DNA from: Hedera helix
Lineage: Eukaryota; Streptophyta; Magnoliopsida; Apiales; Araliaceae
Assembly (NCBI GenBank): GCA_947179155.2
Contig: OX359264.1
Span: 52,755,702-52,819,701 of the forward strand
Length of the DNA stretch: 64,000 nucleotides
Direction: 5' to 3'
Below the pieces are notes generated by a model, which saw nothing but the letters and a program-made list of their open reading frames with translations, was not told where the DNA came from and ran no database searches. The position numbers and the translations under genes were made by a program. This document shows positions 12,958 through 27,000 of the stretch, piece after piece (the first letter of the stretch is position 1; each line of letters begins with the position of its first letter).

Positions 12958-14387
12958 TATTAGATAAGATCAAAACTGTTAGGTTGATCTCTTGATATAA
13001 ATGTATAAAAGTCTTTTGTGTTGTACTAAGACTTAGATAGATCAAAACTGTTTGGTTGATCTGTTGGTGTAATAAAATCGTAGAATGAACTCTACGATTT
13101 CTGTCAAGGAAACTCTACGATTTGAACAGACTCTACGATCAAGGCAACCAATCGTAGAATGGACTCTACGATTTTGGTCCAGAAGACTCTACGACCAAAC
13201 AGACTATGTTCTTAACGAGAAACCTTAAATCGAACTCTACGATCAACAGTCTAACAGTTGAGTAAACTCTACGATGATAGTATGAGATGATCCTTTACAG
13301 ATCAATCACGTCAGCAAGGATATTCGTAAAGTTGATCACAAAAGGTCGTTGAGCAAAAAGGCAAGAGACATTACGACTCTCAAATCAGGAACTATTCTAT
13401 TCAAGCATTCAATCTTCATCAAAGTAACCAAAAAGGAAGCCTCTACAATCGATCAAAGTCAGAAAAGTCAGGGGACTGACCCAAGCACACTATGGAACAG
13501 AAAGAAGGCTTTCAAGGCAGAAAAGTCAGAGGACTGTGTTCTATCAGTCCTATAGTTTGGAAGGACCAAACGACTCTATGAAAGTTGGTGGGAACTTACG
13601 ACTGACATATCTGTCCCAAAGGAAAAAGAAAACAACCTTCCATGGACTAACAGGTCAAATCAAATAAAATTTCATCAGAGTTTTAATGAGCTATATTAAT
13701 ATAATATACAGCAGCTCTCCTCTGTGAGGTAACGGAAAGAAATACAAGCTTAAGCAGATGGTCCAACGGGAAGAAAAATGAAGCCCTAATTTCTTAAATA
13801 CTAAGATCAGCAAGACAAGGAGAAGCTCTGCACAAAAAGAAAAATATATGCAAGAAGTAAAAAAGATCAAACTTATAAGAAAGCTTGCATTGTTACTAAG
13901 TCGTTCGAAAACTCAAGCTAATAAGCAACTTAGTAGCACATCCAAACATACATCACTCCAGAAGAGTTCTTTGTGAACTAGTGTATCCAACTCTGTTAGA
14001 CTTGTAAAGGTTTTTGTGAACTAAAGTTCCAAGACTGTGGGTCTTGAAGGAATCTTAGTGATTCAGATATTGTAAAAGTATCCTTAGTGGATTTGCTGCT
14101 GGAAGAGCAGAACAGTGGAGTAGGAGTCTTGTGAGCTCTGAACTATTTAAAACCCAGAGTCTTTCTTAATGTGTCTTTCATTTGCTATATCTGCCATATA
14201 ATTGCTTGTTGAATTATTACTCTAACATATCAAGAAAAGGATAACTAAATCATATTCCGTTGTGTTAAACTTTCTGTTTAAGAATTAATTAAGTAAGATC
14301 TTTTCAGATAAAAGAAATTTTTAAAAGAATCTATTCAACCCCCCCCCCCCCCCTTCTAGATTTCTATCGTGTCATTGGGAACTAACA
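12958..14387 (+). mobile_element. 3' end of a Copia element: internal tail plus complete LTR (13062-14387)
   Basis: 13062-14387 (1326 bp) starts TGTTGGTGTAAT and ends GGGAACTAACA. It matches the minus-strand Copia LTR at 57508-58881 in order, length and motifs, including repeated ACTCTACGA sites (13085-13275) and a terminal poly(C) run. The bases before it (aagacttagatagatcaaaac, 13028-13048, then ggttgatc) match the internal 3' end of that element, so this is not a clean solo LTR. A similar gatcaaaactgttaggttgatc copy lies at 12968-12989. No convincing target duplication was found. Confidence 0.75.
14340..14353. repeat. Poly(C) run near the Copia LTR end
   Basis: Fourteen consecutive C bases just before cttctagat, 34 bp from the LTR terminus. 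Shorter C-runs occupy the same place at 4260, and inverted G-runs at 57543 and 62725. A long G-run at 54253 lies near the end of the related LTR. Confidence 0.9.
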
Positions 14388-15199
14388 AACTTCATCTTCT
14401 TCTTTGGAAAGGAAATAAAGCAAGCTAGCAAGAACAAAAGGTATAAAACCACTCAAAAATCGTAGTTTGATGATCTTCTTTGTGTATTATGTGATTTTTA
14501 TAGTAGGAAAGTATTTTTTTCAAACTCACTATGTCTAGATCTATGCTTAACTAATATATTTGTATGCATCTATGTTGGTAAGTTTGACAAAAAGCTAGAA
14601 AACGACTTTACCGGAAAAACATAAAACGTAACAGCCCACTACCAGAATTACTGTTCATGATCCATGAGTCGGATTCATGATTCGTCAACTCTGGGTGATA
14701 GGTCCATAATATACGAAGATTCTCCAGGTGGAACGACTAAAAATCGATTTAAAATGAGCAAGATATGAATTTTCTACCAAAATACCCAACTGATTTCGGG
14801 TCTGTGCATAATAGTCCAGTTTGAGGCCATTTTCAATGACCAAAACAAGTCCAAATTTGCTTTTTAATGATGAAATCATGTATTTCGAGAAGATACGATT
14901 CCATCGATATCCAATAGAGCTTAATCGGACTTTTAAATTTTATTTTATTCAAGTTCTTGTGAGATACCCTAAACTTGAAAAAACAAAAACAAAAAACAAT
15001 CTGCCTATTTTTTTAAAAAACTGACCAGTTCGGCTTTTTTTCGATTTTCTGATTTCATGGGTGAGGCCAGTTCGGGTCCTTGTGGGCCAGTTCCGGGTTT
15101 GGTTCCAAAACAAAAAATATTTGTAATTTAATAAATAATATTATAAAAATTTTAAATTTTATGTCATTTAGCATTTATTAGAATTAATAGTTGATTAAA

Positions 15200-15205
15200 C
15201 CTTAC

Positions 15206-15280
<75 letters not shown>

Positions 15281-15281
15281 G
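15200..15281. repeat. (AAT)n microsatellite
   Basis: aaataaataaat followed by about 20 AAT units. Confidence 0.95.
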
Positions 15282-15299
15282 GAAAATTATTATTAATTG

Positions 15300-16030
15300 C
15301 TAATAAATGATAATTGAACTCTTTACATCTTATTTAATTAATATAAAATAATATGTAAAGAAAATTGGGTAATTAATTATCATTTAGCTAATAATTAGTA
15401 TACATTAAAGTTAATAAATTAATTATTTATTATTTAATTAATATTAAATAATAAGTAAACTTAAATGATTAATTAATTATTATTTAATCAATATTAAATA
15501 ATAATTAAAGGGTATTAAAGTTAATCAATTAATTAATTATTATTTAATTAATATTAAATAATAATTAAAGAATATTAAGGTTAATAAACTAATTGTTTAT
15601 TATGTAATTAATATTAAATAATAACTAAAGTTTATCAATTAATTAATTATTATCTAATTAATATTAAATAATAATTAAAAGATATTAAAGTTAATAAAAT
15701 AATTATTTATTATTTAATTAATATTAAATAATGAGTAAATTTAATCAATTAATTAATTAATATTAAATAATGATTAAATAATATTACAGTTAAGTGAATT
15801 AATTATATATTATTTAATTAATAATAAGTAAAGTTAATAAACTACTTAATTAGTTATTATTTAATTAAATATTAAAAAATAATTGAAGAATACATAAATA
15901 ATTAAAGTATTATTAATTGATTAATAATATTAGTAGACACTTAAAATATTATTAAACGATTAATAAATATTGAGAATTCATTAAGATGTTATTAAGTGAG
16001 TAATAATACTAATATGTAATTAGGGTATTA
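15300..16030. repeat. Degenerate ATTAAT-rich repeats
   Basis: Units of about 60 bp built on attatttaattaatattaaataat recur with variation, without coding potential. They belong to the second-family LTR. Confidence 0.75.
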
Positions 16031-18315
16031 TCCAAACATAATAATATTGTCTTGTAAATTATGTATTATTAATTAGGGAGTTATGTGTTTAAGTGACGAC
16101 TTAATTAAGACTTAACATGAATTCATATATGATGTACTAATTAAGAGACCGACGTTATTAATGTTAAGTCTTTCAAATGGGATCTAATTAATCTGAATTA
16201 GCAGTACGTCGCAAACCATGCAGGTTCTCTATCCTTACTCAAAATTTATAATGAGCAAGTTTCCTAACTCAAACTTGAATTATTATTTTCAAGCATGTTA
16301 GTGGTTTAATGTATAATCACTCCACATAAATACAAATTATTGATATACGTACTTTGTGCATTTGAAATATTGTTCGATTATTGAACTATAAATTATTTAA
16401 AGTTCTTCATTACATAGACTGTTCAAGAAAATAGTCTACGCTATTTGTTTCGGCTAGATATATAAAGTTAATATTTTTAAAAGCTATCCAAACTAGTAGT
16501 TGGTGCGAAAATCTTGTACTGAAAGAACAAACCCTAATTAAGGGATTATATGTGTCGTTTGTTTGACACGTTCAGAATTTAATGGTATACATACATATGG
16601 TGTACAAGAGGTTGATCCCCTCGAGTACAAACTGAATTAGAAAATGGTCATTCAAATGATTGATTCATTGTCAATGTTTATAGTCAGTTGGACCACTGAG
16701 CAATAAAAAATCATTCTTCATTTCTTCGTTTAAACGTTGATTATTCTATCAGTAAAATCATCAATTACCTTCAATTGTTGAGTACTTTATTTCATTCGTA
16801 ATTTATTCATGATATGTCTTTATTAATTATCTTAAACTTGTTTAGCATAGTAGTTGATCACTCTTGCTATATATATCATAAACTAATTACAGTTAAGCCT
16901 GAGCATTTTAAAAAGGACAAAAGCAAGGGCAAGCTTTAGGAATAATTTATTATTAATATTCTGTTTTGTAAATCATGATCCCTTTTGTATTAATAGGATA
17001 GTCGTCATGTATTTGTTAAAGTTGAGACCTTGAGACTGTAGTAAACCCTTTTGAAATGAATAATATATATTTATTTCTTTTCGCAGTAGTAATATATATT
17101 GTTTAGTGGTGTTGAATATGTTGGATTGTGAGCACTGAATACGAGATTGAGACAACCCGAATTTGAGGGCATCACAGTCAACTTTATTTAAATCAATATT
17201 CAGTCACGTGTTAAGGTAAGGAATATCATTTTCTTTCATACTCTTAACCTTACTATGGTAAGTGATATCTTTTCCTTCATACTCTTAAACTTACTATGGT
17301 AAATATTATTTAGTAAAAAATTTAAAATTGTTATATATTCCTTAATAGTTTGCGCTTCATCTAATATCATTTTATTAAAACTTTCCTATTTTTCTGAACC
17401 CTTCTATTGAACTCTAATCGTTATTTTGAACTGTGAATCTTAAATATCATTCTTGAATTTGAGTCCACGTCATGTTGACAATTTGGACATTATTTGACTC
17501 AGGACAAAATATCATATTATTAAATTCATCATTTATATCTTTGTTGTTATTCTAATAATCGAGAATCAAGTTGTTGTGAATATCTGTGGCCTGGGACATA
17601 GATGATAGGATAAAAGCGATATAATTGTTGTGTGCCTTTTAAGGCACGTGATGAATGTTCTCTTTAACCTGGGGCAAAGAAAAATTGTTGTTTTGTATGA
17701 TTAGGACCAAATATTGTAGACTGGTATGATCATGACCATTGGTGTTATATTTGAATATCTTTGGCCCCTAGTGCAAAGATGAACTGTTGACTTGCATGAT
17801 TATGACCAGGAACTATGAATTTGTATTATCATGATCAGTGGTATTTCAAATAATAAAAGTTAATGATGTTTTTATGAAAAAGAGAAATCAGTGGACATCA
17901 TAGTCTACATGATTCTTCTAATAGATTACTTATTCTGCTGCTATTATTGAGTGAAAAGTTGTTGTTAATTATATTCTATCAAGAACTCAATTGTTGAAGG
18001 TTAATGATAATTTACTCATTTTTACCTTAGTCATGATATTTTTTTACTAGACTATTTGAGCTCACCCTTTCCTTTTGTTCCATTATTTTTCAGAAAATGA
18101 GAGAGTAGCTGGGTCTAGCCAGAGAATGGAGTGAAAGTCTGAGAGATTGTTGTAATAGTCTTCTCATGTTGTATATATTGTGACAATAATAGTAAAGACT
18201 TAGTTATGTATTATTGAGCTTTGTATTTTTGTACTAGGTACTGTTTTGTATTAGTTACCATGTATTTTTGGCGTCTCAAATTGGGTTATATAGACCCAGA
18301 TTTGGGGATGACACA

Positions 18316-18331
18316 TTTGGTATCCAAACTT
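18316..18331 (+). other. Degenerate primer binding site
   Basis: TTTGGTATCCAAACTT directly follows the CA end of the 5' LTR. It resembles the initiator-tRNA-Met type TGGTATCAGAGC, with the second half decayed. Confidence 0.6.
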
Positions 18332-18512
18332 AGGGATGTGATCTTTAATGGAGATTTAGGTAGAAGTTAGAGGAAAGAGACGAATAGATTACGTCACTAG
18401 TATGTTATACATAAATTAAATTTTGTTATCTAATGAGTCAGCTTGAATGTGGGGACAAGAAGTGACGAGTCAGTTTGTTTAACTAATCTTTATGTTATGA
18501 CCGCAATTTAGA

Positions 18513-20904
18513 ATGGCTTCCAAAAATCCGAAAATGAACTATCCACTGCCCAAGGTGAATGTAGTTGAAAACCTGAAAGCTATAAATAATGCTCTTACAG
18601 CTTTCTTGGACATGATGAGCCAGATATTCAAGGAATATTTGGATCATTTTGTGGTTGTTTTTATTGATGACATTCTCATATACTCCAAGAGTCGTGAGGA
18701 TTATGAACAACACCTGAGATTGATACTCCTAAAGCTATGAGAGAACAAGTTGTATGCCAAACTGAAGAAGTGTGAGTTTTGGCTTGAGGAAGTCACGTTC
18801 CTTGGGAAAGTGATTTCCAGTCAGGGAATATCAATTAACCCTACAAAGATTGAAGAAATATTAAATTGGGATCAACCTCGTTCAGTAACAAAAGTCCGAA
18901 GTCTTTTGGGCTTAGTTGGTTATTATCGGAGATTCGTAGAAGGATTTTCTCAAATCGCCACTCCATTAACTCAGCTAACTCGAAAAAGCACAAAATTCGT
19001 ATGGAATGAGGAATGCGAGAAAAGTTTTCAAGAACTTAAGAAAAGACTTATTTAAGCTTCTATTCTGATCATACCATCAAGATTGGGAGAATTTGTTATC
19101 TACAACGATACTTCAGGCAAAGGTCTAGGTTGTGTACTTATGCAACATGGAAAAGTTATAGTCTATGCCTCTCGACAACTCAAAGATTATGAGAAAAATA
19201 ATCCTACTCATGATTTAGAGTTAGCAGCGGTCCTTTTTGCATTGAAGATCTGGAGACATTACTTATACAGGGAGAAAGTGAAAATCTTCATGGATCATAA
19301 AAGCCTCAAGGTATTTCTTCACCCAAAAATAACTCAACATGCGACAACGACGTTGGCTCGAGCTGTTAAAGGATTACAACCACACCATCCAGTATCACCA
19401 AGGAAAGGCGAACGTTGTTGCTGACGCATTAAGCAGAAGATCTTATGCAAGTACAAGTGTTATGCTGACTATGCAAAGAAGTATTTTGTACGACTTACAA
19501 AAGATGCAGATAGAACTAAAGACACCAGGGACCCACATGAAGATTACACACGTGCGAGTAGAACCGACTTTAATCGATAAAATTAAAGCTACTCAAGCTA
19601 CTAATTCGGAACTGATGAACATGATGAAGAAAGTACAAGAATGTGCTATTCCGGAAGCAAGAACCGTCGAGAAAGGAATACTTCGAGTCAACTCTCGACT
19701 CTATGTTCCTAACGACCCTTAATTGAAACATAAAATCGTGATGGAGGCACACAACACACCGTTTGCAATCCACCCGGGAAGTACCAAAATATATTGTGAC
19801 ATTCGACATACATTTTAGTAGAACAATATGAAGAGGAAGATTGCAAAATTTATCACAAGGTGCCTAACTCGTCAACGTGTCAAGGCAGAGCATCAAGTGC
19901 CTAATGGTCCATTACAATCACTCGAAGTTCTAGAATGGAAGTAAGAACACATTACTATGGACTTCATGACGGGTCTTCTCAAAATTTCTCAAGCCTTTGA
20001 TGAGATTTGGGTCATCATAGATAGATTAACGAAGTCCACTAATTTCTTGCCTATAAGAGAAAACTTTTTACTTGAGCGTCTTGCCGGTATGTACGTAAAT
20101 GAGATTGTAAGATTACATAGTATGACAGTTTTTATAGTTTCTGATCAAGATCCTAGATTCACTTCACAATTTTGGATCAGTCTACAAAAAGTTATGGGCA
20201 CTGAACTACGACTTAGTTCTGCATACCATCCTCAAACGAACGAACAATCTGAAATGATGATTCAGACTCTTGAAGATCTTTTGAGACTTTGCGTACTAAA
20301 ATTCAAGGGAAGTTGGGACAATTACTTGCCATTGATTTAATTCTCCTACAACAACAGTTACCAAGCAAACATAGGCATGACTCCATTTGAGGCTTTGTAT
20401 GGATGAAAGAATCGCTCTCCAGTATGTTGGAATGAAGTAGGAGAAGCAAAATTGTTGGGACCCGAATTGGTACGTTTGACAACACAAAAGATCCAAACAA
20501 TTCGACAACGAATACAAATCATACAAGAATGACAAAAGAGTTATGCTGATATTCATCAAAGGGATGAAAGTTTCAATGTCGGAGACCATGTATTCTTACG
20601 TGTTTCTCTATGAAAGGAGTTACAAGATTCGGAAGGAGAGAAAAACATAACCCTTAATTTAATGGTTCATTTAAAATTCTAGAACGAGTAGGATTTGTGG
20701 CCTACAGACTAGCCCTACTATCAAGTACGTCCCGCATTCATAACGTTTTTCACATATTCATGCTACGTAAATATGTAGGGGATTCGAATCACATCATTGA
20801 GTTAGAGTCAGACGTTATAGCTGAGGATTTAACGTACAAGAACATACTTGTCAAGATCTTAGATAAGAAGGAGCAGATCTTACGCTCAAAAGTTATACCT
20901 CAAG
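18513..20904 (+). pseudogene. Gypsy pol remnant: end of RT, RNase H, integrase
   Basis: Translation in drifting frames gives the RT catalytic segment FIDDILIYSKS (about 18660-18695) and the connection motif LLGLVGYYRRFVEGFS (about 18903-18950). RNase H follows, with the HDLELAAV and DHKSL motifs (about 19210-19310), then VVADALSRR (about 19416-19441). The integrase core has MDFMTG, VSDQDPRF and the QSE region (19957-20270). The frame breaks at TGA near 18738, TAA near 19052, by a frameshift around 19330-19420, and at several later stops. gag, protease and the RT N-terminus are absent. The wording of these motifs is typical of Tekay/Del chromoviruses. The C-terminal end resumes at 23921. Confidence 0.88.
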
Positions 20905-23900
20905 TGTAAGACACCGAATTTTATGAAATACAAAATTTAATTTTTCTTCATATATATATTTTTTCTTGAAATAGTAAATGGTTAAATTGATAAAGTTAGA
21001 AGTTAAGGATGTTATGTGCAAATTTTATTTTGTCGAACAATATTCGTTTTGTCGGAAAATATTCTGGTCGTACGACGGTGCCGAAATAACTAATCATTGG
21101 TGGACCCTACAACGAAATATTTGTCAGATATAGAAAATAACAGAAATAACTTTTTTAAATAAAAATAGTCAATGGCGTTATCACTTTTAACTGTTAAAAT
21201 ATCGGTGATAAAAAAATAGTAGCATGCGGTAATTTATGGTATTTTACTGTAGCACACGGTATTCTACAGTAGCACACAGTATTGCACAGTGTCTCATATT
21301 ATTGATCTGATAACGTGATCATTGCACAGTATTCATCAATAATTGTTGTTACACAGTATTTTGTATTATTGATTCAATAATTGTCATTACACTGTATTTC
21401 ATATCATTGAGTTAATAATTACTGCTGCACTGTTTTTAAAATTATTGAACCAAATAATTGTCACAGTAACAAATACACAGTAATTTATATTATTAAATTA
21501 ATAATAATATGTAACGTGTTTATTACATTATTGTTGAATTATTGTTGTAGCATTATTTTATTTTATATGCAGGACCCACAGTAAGAAAAATAAAATAAAT
21601 AAATAAATAAATTATTATTTTATGTGAACAGTAACGTGAATAGTAACATATGGACCCTATGTGGGGGACCACGTGAATGTTGTAAATGGCAAATGTGTTT
21701 TTCATTTTGTTGTCTTCTGCTTCATTTTGACCCTGGCGTGTCGCACGCCAGTGCCACCTACCGCGCATGCTAACTTATTTTCTTCTATAAATAGCTTGCT
21801 CAGCTGAATAGAAAAATCACACCTAAAACATAAAATTTTTCTATAAGTATTTTATGAGTTTTCTCTGAGAATAGTAAGGTTATCTTGAGTGTTTGAAATC
21901 CAAAAGGAGTGCAGGAATTTTTCAAGTAAGTCTTTTATTAAAGAGTAGTAATTTCATAAATTTTTATTTTTCACGGTATTCACAAATCTTCCTTTAGAAG
22001 ACTCTTCTTTAAGAAGATTCATTTTTAAAAGCTTTCTTTAAAAGATTTATTTTGGAATATTATTTTAAAAACTATTTTGAAGTTGTTATATTATACTACA
22101 AAAATTATGTTAAATATATATAATTTTGATAGTTCATATTATACGAGTTATCATACACTTTGCAATTTATATGTGGTAATTACTAATTGTATTATAAATA
22201 TAGAGGTTGATCAACCTCATTTTTATCAATATCCAGACACGTGATAAGGTAAAGGATGTCATTTTCTTTCATACTCTTAAACTTATCACGGTAAGGGATT
22301 ATCATTCTTTGATTCTCGAAAATAATATCGTTTCTTTCTTACTTATAAAATGTGTCATTTATTTCCATGTATTAAATTGTGGGAATAACCTTACGGCGCA
22401 GATTACCGCCTATTGGTGAATAATCTTTCGTATTCATTCATTATTAATCTCTAAGAATAACCTTACTGTGCGGATTACCGCCTGTCTGGTGAATAACTTT
22501 TCGTATTCAAATTTTATTAAATTGTGGGAATAACCTTACTGCGCGGATTACCGTCTGTTGGTGAATAACTCTTTGTATTTATTTTTTATTTGTCTCTCGT
22601 GGAAATAATTGGTCTATACGAATTATTACATGACATTTTTATTCCATATTCGTTTGTAATATCATTTTCTTTCATATTCGTAAGTGATATTATTTTCCTT
22701 TATACTCATAAGGGATACCTTCTTTTTCATCTTCCATTATTCAAATTTACTATGGTAAGGGATATTATTTCTTTTATACTATTAACTTACTATGGTAAGT
22801 ACTATTTGGTAAAGTTTCCTGAAATGATTATATGTTCCTTAATAGTTTATTCTTAATCTAATATCATTTCAATTAAACCTTCCTATTTTTCTGAACTTTT
22901 CTATTGAACTGTAACGGTTATTCTGAACTGTGGATCTTAACATCATTTTTTGAATTTCACTTCACATCATGTTGACAATTTAGATATTATTTGAATCTGC
23001 ACAAAATAAAAATTGTAAACTTTAGATACTTATTGTTGTCCTGTTTATTCTGTTCATCATTTGTATCACTGTTATTATTCTAATAATCAAGAATCAAATT
23101 GCCGTTGATATCTGTGGCCTGGGACACAGATTGGATAAAGGCGTTGATAGGTTAAAGGCGTTGATAGGTTAAAAGTGATATATTTGATGATATGTCTTTT
23201 AAGGCACGTGGTGAATGTTCTCTTTGGCCTGGGGCAAAGATGAACTGTTGTTTGGTATGATTATGACCAAAGGCTGTAGACTGGTATAATCATGACCAGT
23301 GGTGCTATATTGAGTATCTTTGGCCCGTAGTGCCAAGATGAATTGTTGATTTGCATGATTATGACCAGGAACTGTGAGTTTGTATTATCATGGTCAGTGG
23401 TGTTTCAGATGATAAAAGTTGATGATGTTTTTCCTAAAAAGAGAAGCGAGTGAACCTCATGGTCCATATGATTTTCCTAATGGTTGTTATTCTGCTGCAG
23501 TCATTGATCTGAATCTTGTTTAAAAACTTAATTGCAGTTGTTCAGTTAAAACTTGTTGTTTAAATTATTTTATCAAGAACACAACTGTTGAAAGCTAACG
23601 ATAATTTATTCGTTATTATCTTAGTCATGATATTCTTTACTGGGCAATTTGAGCTCACCCATTCTTTTTGTTCCATTATTTTTCAACAGGAGATGAGAAC
23701 GTAGCTAGGTCTAGCCGGGGGATGGAGTGAGAGTCCGAAGGATAGCTATCGTAGTCTTCACGTGTTGTAAAATAATGTGGCAATAATAGTGAAGACTTAG
23801 TTGTGTATTATTATGCATTGTATTGTTGAACGTTGTACTACCTTGTAATAATTTTGTTGTAGTCTTTTGACAACTCAAGTTTGGGCTGTGTGGGCCCAGA

Positions 23901-23915
23901 TTTGTGGGTGTCACA
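20905..23915 (+). mobile_element. Solo LTR (copy C) inserted in the Gypsy pol
   Basis: It runs TGTAAGACACCG to GGTGTCACA with perfect 5-base duplications TCAAG (20900-20904 and 23916-23920). The pol reading continues across it (RSKVIPQV before, then VKVLWRN after), confirming insertion into coding sequence. At 3011 bp it is the longest copy. It includes a TATA box at 21786-21794 and a hairpin-forming ggcgtgtcgcacgcc at about 21733. Confidence 0.93.
22375..22580 (+). repeat. Three ~75-bp repeats inside solo LTR C
   Basis: Three diverged units of the ggaataaccttac...cggattaccgYctg type, in the same relative position as the six-unit array of copy A. Confidence 0.85.
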
Positions 23916-23920
23916 TCAAG

Positions 23921-24047
23921 TCAAGGTTTTATGGAGGAACCAAGATACTGAGGAAATGACCTGAGAGCTAAAATCTTAAATGAAATCTAAGTATCCTTAC
24001 CTCTTCAAAATGTCAGGTACGTTAATTTCGGGGACGAAATTTTATAA
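23921..24047 (+). pseudogene. C-terminal end of the Gypsy pol (chromodomain-type tail)
   Basis: Directly after the solo LTR the reading resumes with VKVLWRNQDTEEMT, then a stop, and later MKSKYPYLF. This matches the usual end of Tekay/Del polyproteins (VKVxWRN...EEATWE...YPxLF), which carry a chromodomain-like fold. Two in-frame stops confirm decay. Confidence 0.75.
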
Positions 24048-24058
24048 GTAGGGGAGGT
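24048..24058 (+). other. Polypurine tract
   Basis: gtaggggaggt lies immediately before the TG of the 3' LTR. This is the expected plus-strand priming site. Confidence 0.8.
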
Positions 24059-27000
24059 TGTAAGACCCTGACTTTTATGAAATACAAATTTAATTTTTCT
24101 TTATATATTTTCTTTTAAAATGGTAAGTGGATAAATTGACAAAAGTTAAAGTTACAAAAATATTTTGTGCAAATTTTATCTTGTCGGGGAATATTCGTTT
24201 TATGAGGGAATATTCGTTCTGTTGGGGAATATTCGATTCGTACGACGGCACCGAAATAATCAAACATTGGTAGACCTCACAACGAAATATTGTCGAATAT
24301 AGAAAACGACATAAGTAACATTTTTAAATAAAAATAGTCAACGATACTATCACTTTTAACTATTAAAATATCCGGTGGTAAAGAAATAGTAGAACACGGT
24401 ATTGCACAGTAACATAGGGTATTGCACAGTAACATAGGGTATTGCACAATAGCACACGGTATTCCACAGTGTTTCATATTATCGAACTGATAAAATGACT
24501 GTTGTACAATATTGACTTTATTTAACCAATAATTGTCACACATATAATAATTCATATTATTGAACTAATAATTGTTACAGTAACATATGCACAGTAATTC
24601 ACATTGCTGAATCAATAATTGTCATTATACAGTAACGTGTTCTTTCATTTATTTATTTTTTACACTATTTTTATTCCTATTATGATGTTGATTAAACTAT
24701 TGTATTCTATTATTAGCTGATTTTTCTACTAATATTATGAGTATCTAACTCAGAAAATCAATTACACTACATTTACAATAATTAGTCATAATAATGAATT
24801 ATTGTTGAATAATTGAATTGATAAAGTTATTTGATTTATTATAATAAATTATATAAAGTCATTTTGTGACGCCCCAAAATCGGGCTCACACCACCCAATT
24901 TGAGTCGTCAAACGACTAAAATAAAATTATTACAATACATTGTTTAGTACCCAATAATGCACAACTAAATCTTCGCAATTATTACTATTCTACAATACAG
25001 TGAAAACTACTATAGCAACTGTCTCAGACCGTTACTCCATTCCTCTTTTCTCCCCGCTAGTCCCGGCTACGCTATCATTTCTTGAACAATTGAACAAAAA
25101 AGAAAGGGTGAGCTCAAATAGCCCAGTAAGAAATATCATGAATAAGATAATAAAAAATGAATTATTCTTAGCTTTCGACAGTTGAGTTCTTAATCGAATA
25201 TAATAGACAACAAATTTTAAATCAACAGTTGCAGTTGAGTTGTTAATAGAGTAATATAAACGGCAATATTTAAATCAACAACAACAGTTAAGTTCTTAAA
25301 CAAAGTTCAATTGCAGTGAAATTATCACAACTAAGAAATCAAGTAGATCATGATATCTACTACTAGCCTCTCTTTTTAGGAAAATCATCATCTACTTTTA
25401 TCATCTGAAACACCACTGGCCATGATCATGCCAAACAACAGTTATTCTTTGCCCCCGACCAAAGAAAACATTCATCATGTATCCTTGTCATCCGACCAAA
25501 GACACCCAACAATTATATCGTCTTTAACCTATATCGCCTTTAACTTATCATCTGTGCCCCAGGCCACAGATATTCAGAACAACCTGATACTTGATGATTG
25601 AAATAACAACAGAGATATAAATAATGAACAGAAGAAACAGGATAAACAATAACATTATGAGTTAGCAAATTTTACTTTGTCCAGATTCAAATAATGTACA
25701 AATTGTCAACATGATATATAGGAAAAGGTGTCCAAGTCCAGTAGTAATGTCCAAGATCTATAGGGAAGAAATTCAACGATAAGGTTTACGGTACAAGGAA
25801 TTAGTCCAAAATGTTCACAGTTCAAATAAATGTCCACAGTTCAAAAGTTCAAGGTCCATAAGTTCACAGTTCAAATATGAAGATGAAAATTTAATAGGAA
25901 TGTTCTTGTCAAATGGTATTAGATGAAGTGCAAACTATTAAGGGAATATTAATGAATTATCAATTCAAAAAATTTCACCGTTTAATAATATTAGATTTAT
26001 AAATGAGATACTTTCTTACCGTATTAAATTTAAGTGATAAAAGATGAAAAAGATGGTATCCCTTACAAGTAAGAAAGAAAATGATATCTCTTTATGATGA
26101 TGAAAAGAGTAATACCCCTTACCATAATAAGTTTAAGAGTTTGAAAGAAAATGATATTCATTACCTTATCTCGTGACTAAATACAGGTTTTATGAGATTG
26201 ATCAACCTATATATTCATAATTTAATTAGTAAGAAATACATACCAATTTTATGTATATAAAATCATCAAAGTGATTATATAATATAAATATACATCAAAA
26301 TAGCTTTTAAACAAAATAATTTTTCAAAGTAAAATCTTTCAAATAAAGTTTTTCAAAATAAATCTTCTAATAGAAAAGTCTTCTAAAGGAAGAGTTGTAA
26401 AATGATGTGTGTGTGTGTGTGTGTTTGTATAACTTTTATAAAAACTTACTTGAACAATACTCGTGCCCTTCCAGATCTTCAATGCTTAAGATAGTTTTAA
26501 TACTCTCACAGAGACACTTATACTAGGAAATATTTAGAGAGCAGAAAAAAGATTGAGTGAGTAATGTATGAAACTCTTTATGCTAAGCCCCCTATTTATA
26601 GTCAGAGCCTAACCAACTTTTTCACATACACGTTACACATTTTAATCTTATCTTTTAATCTGAACCATTCATCAACCAACACACGTTTCACACTATAATC
26701 TGCACCATTTGTTGACTAACACGCGTTTCACGCCTACACGCGTTACACATTTACACGCGTTACACACTTACGCGTGTTACACATTTTTATATTATTTTAT
26801 TAATTTAATATCCCAATTATTAAACATACAGTATTTTTCAAATAATAAATCTGTCTAACTGTTTAATATCCATAACTACCACTGTAACAATTATTGGCCC
26901 AATAATGCAAGATGCTATGTATTATGATAATTATTGATTCAATAATATGGAACGTTGTGCAATTAATAATGTAAAATATTGTGTAATGACAATTATTGAT

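Larger units (their letters stand above)
12019..17176 (+). mobile_element. LTR insertion of a second family inside the Gypsy 5' LTR
   Basis: It starts TGTAATGACCG and ends GGGCATCACA. It sits between atcaa (12014-12018) and gtcaa (17177-17181), a 5-base duplication with one mismatch. The exact empty site (ttgatcaacttcattt) is seen in LTR copy E at about 28432. I see no gag or pol, so it behaves as a solo LTR, made longer by a Copia fragment near 12958-14387 and by ATTAAT-rich sequence. Confidence 0.75.
10389..18315 (+). repeat. 5' LTR of the Gypsy element (copy B), interrupted
   Basis: It runs TGTAAGACTCCG to GATGACACA. Collinear segments 10389-12018 and 17182-18315 match the other family LTRs. 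The part between them (12019-17176 plus a duplicated target site) is a later insertion. The TATA box is at 11573-11580. Confidence 0.88.
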
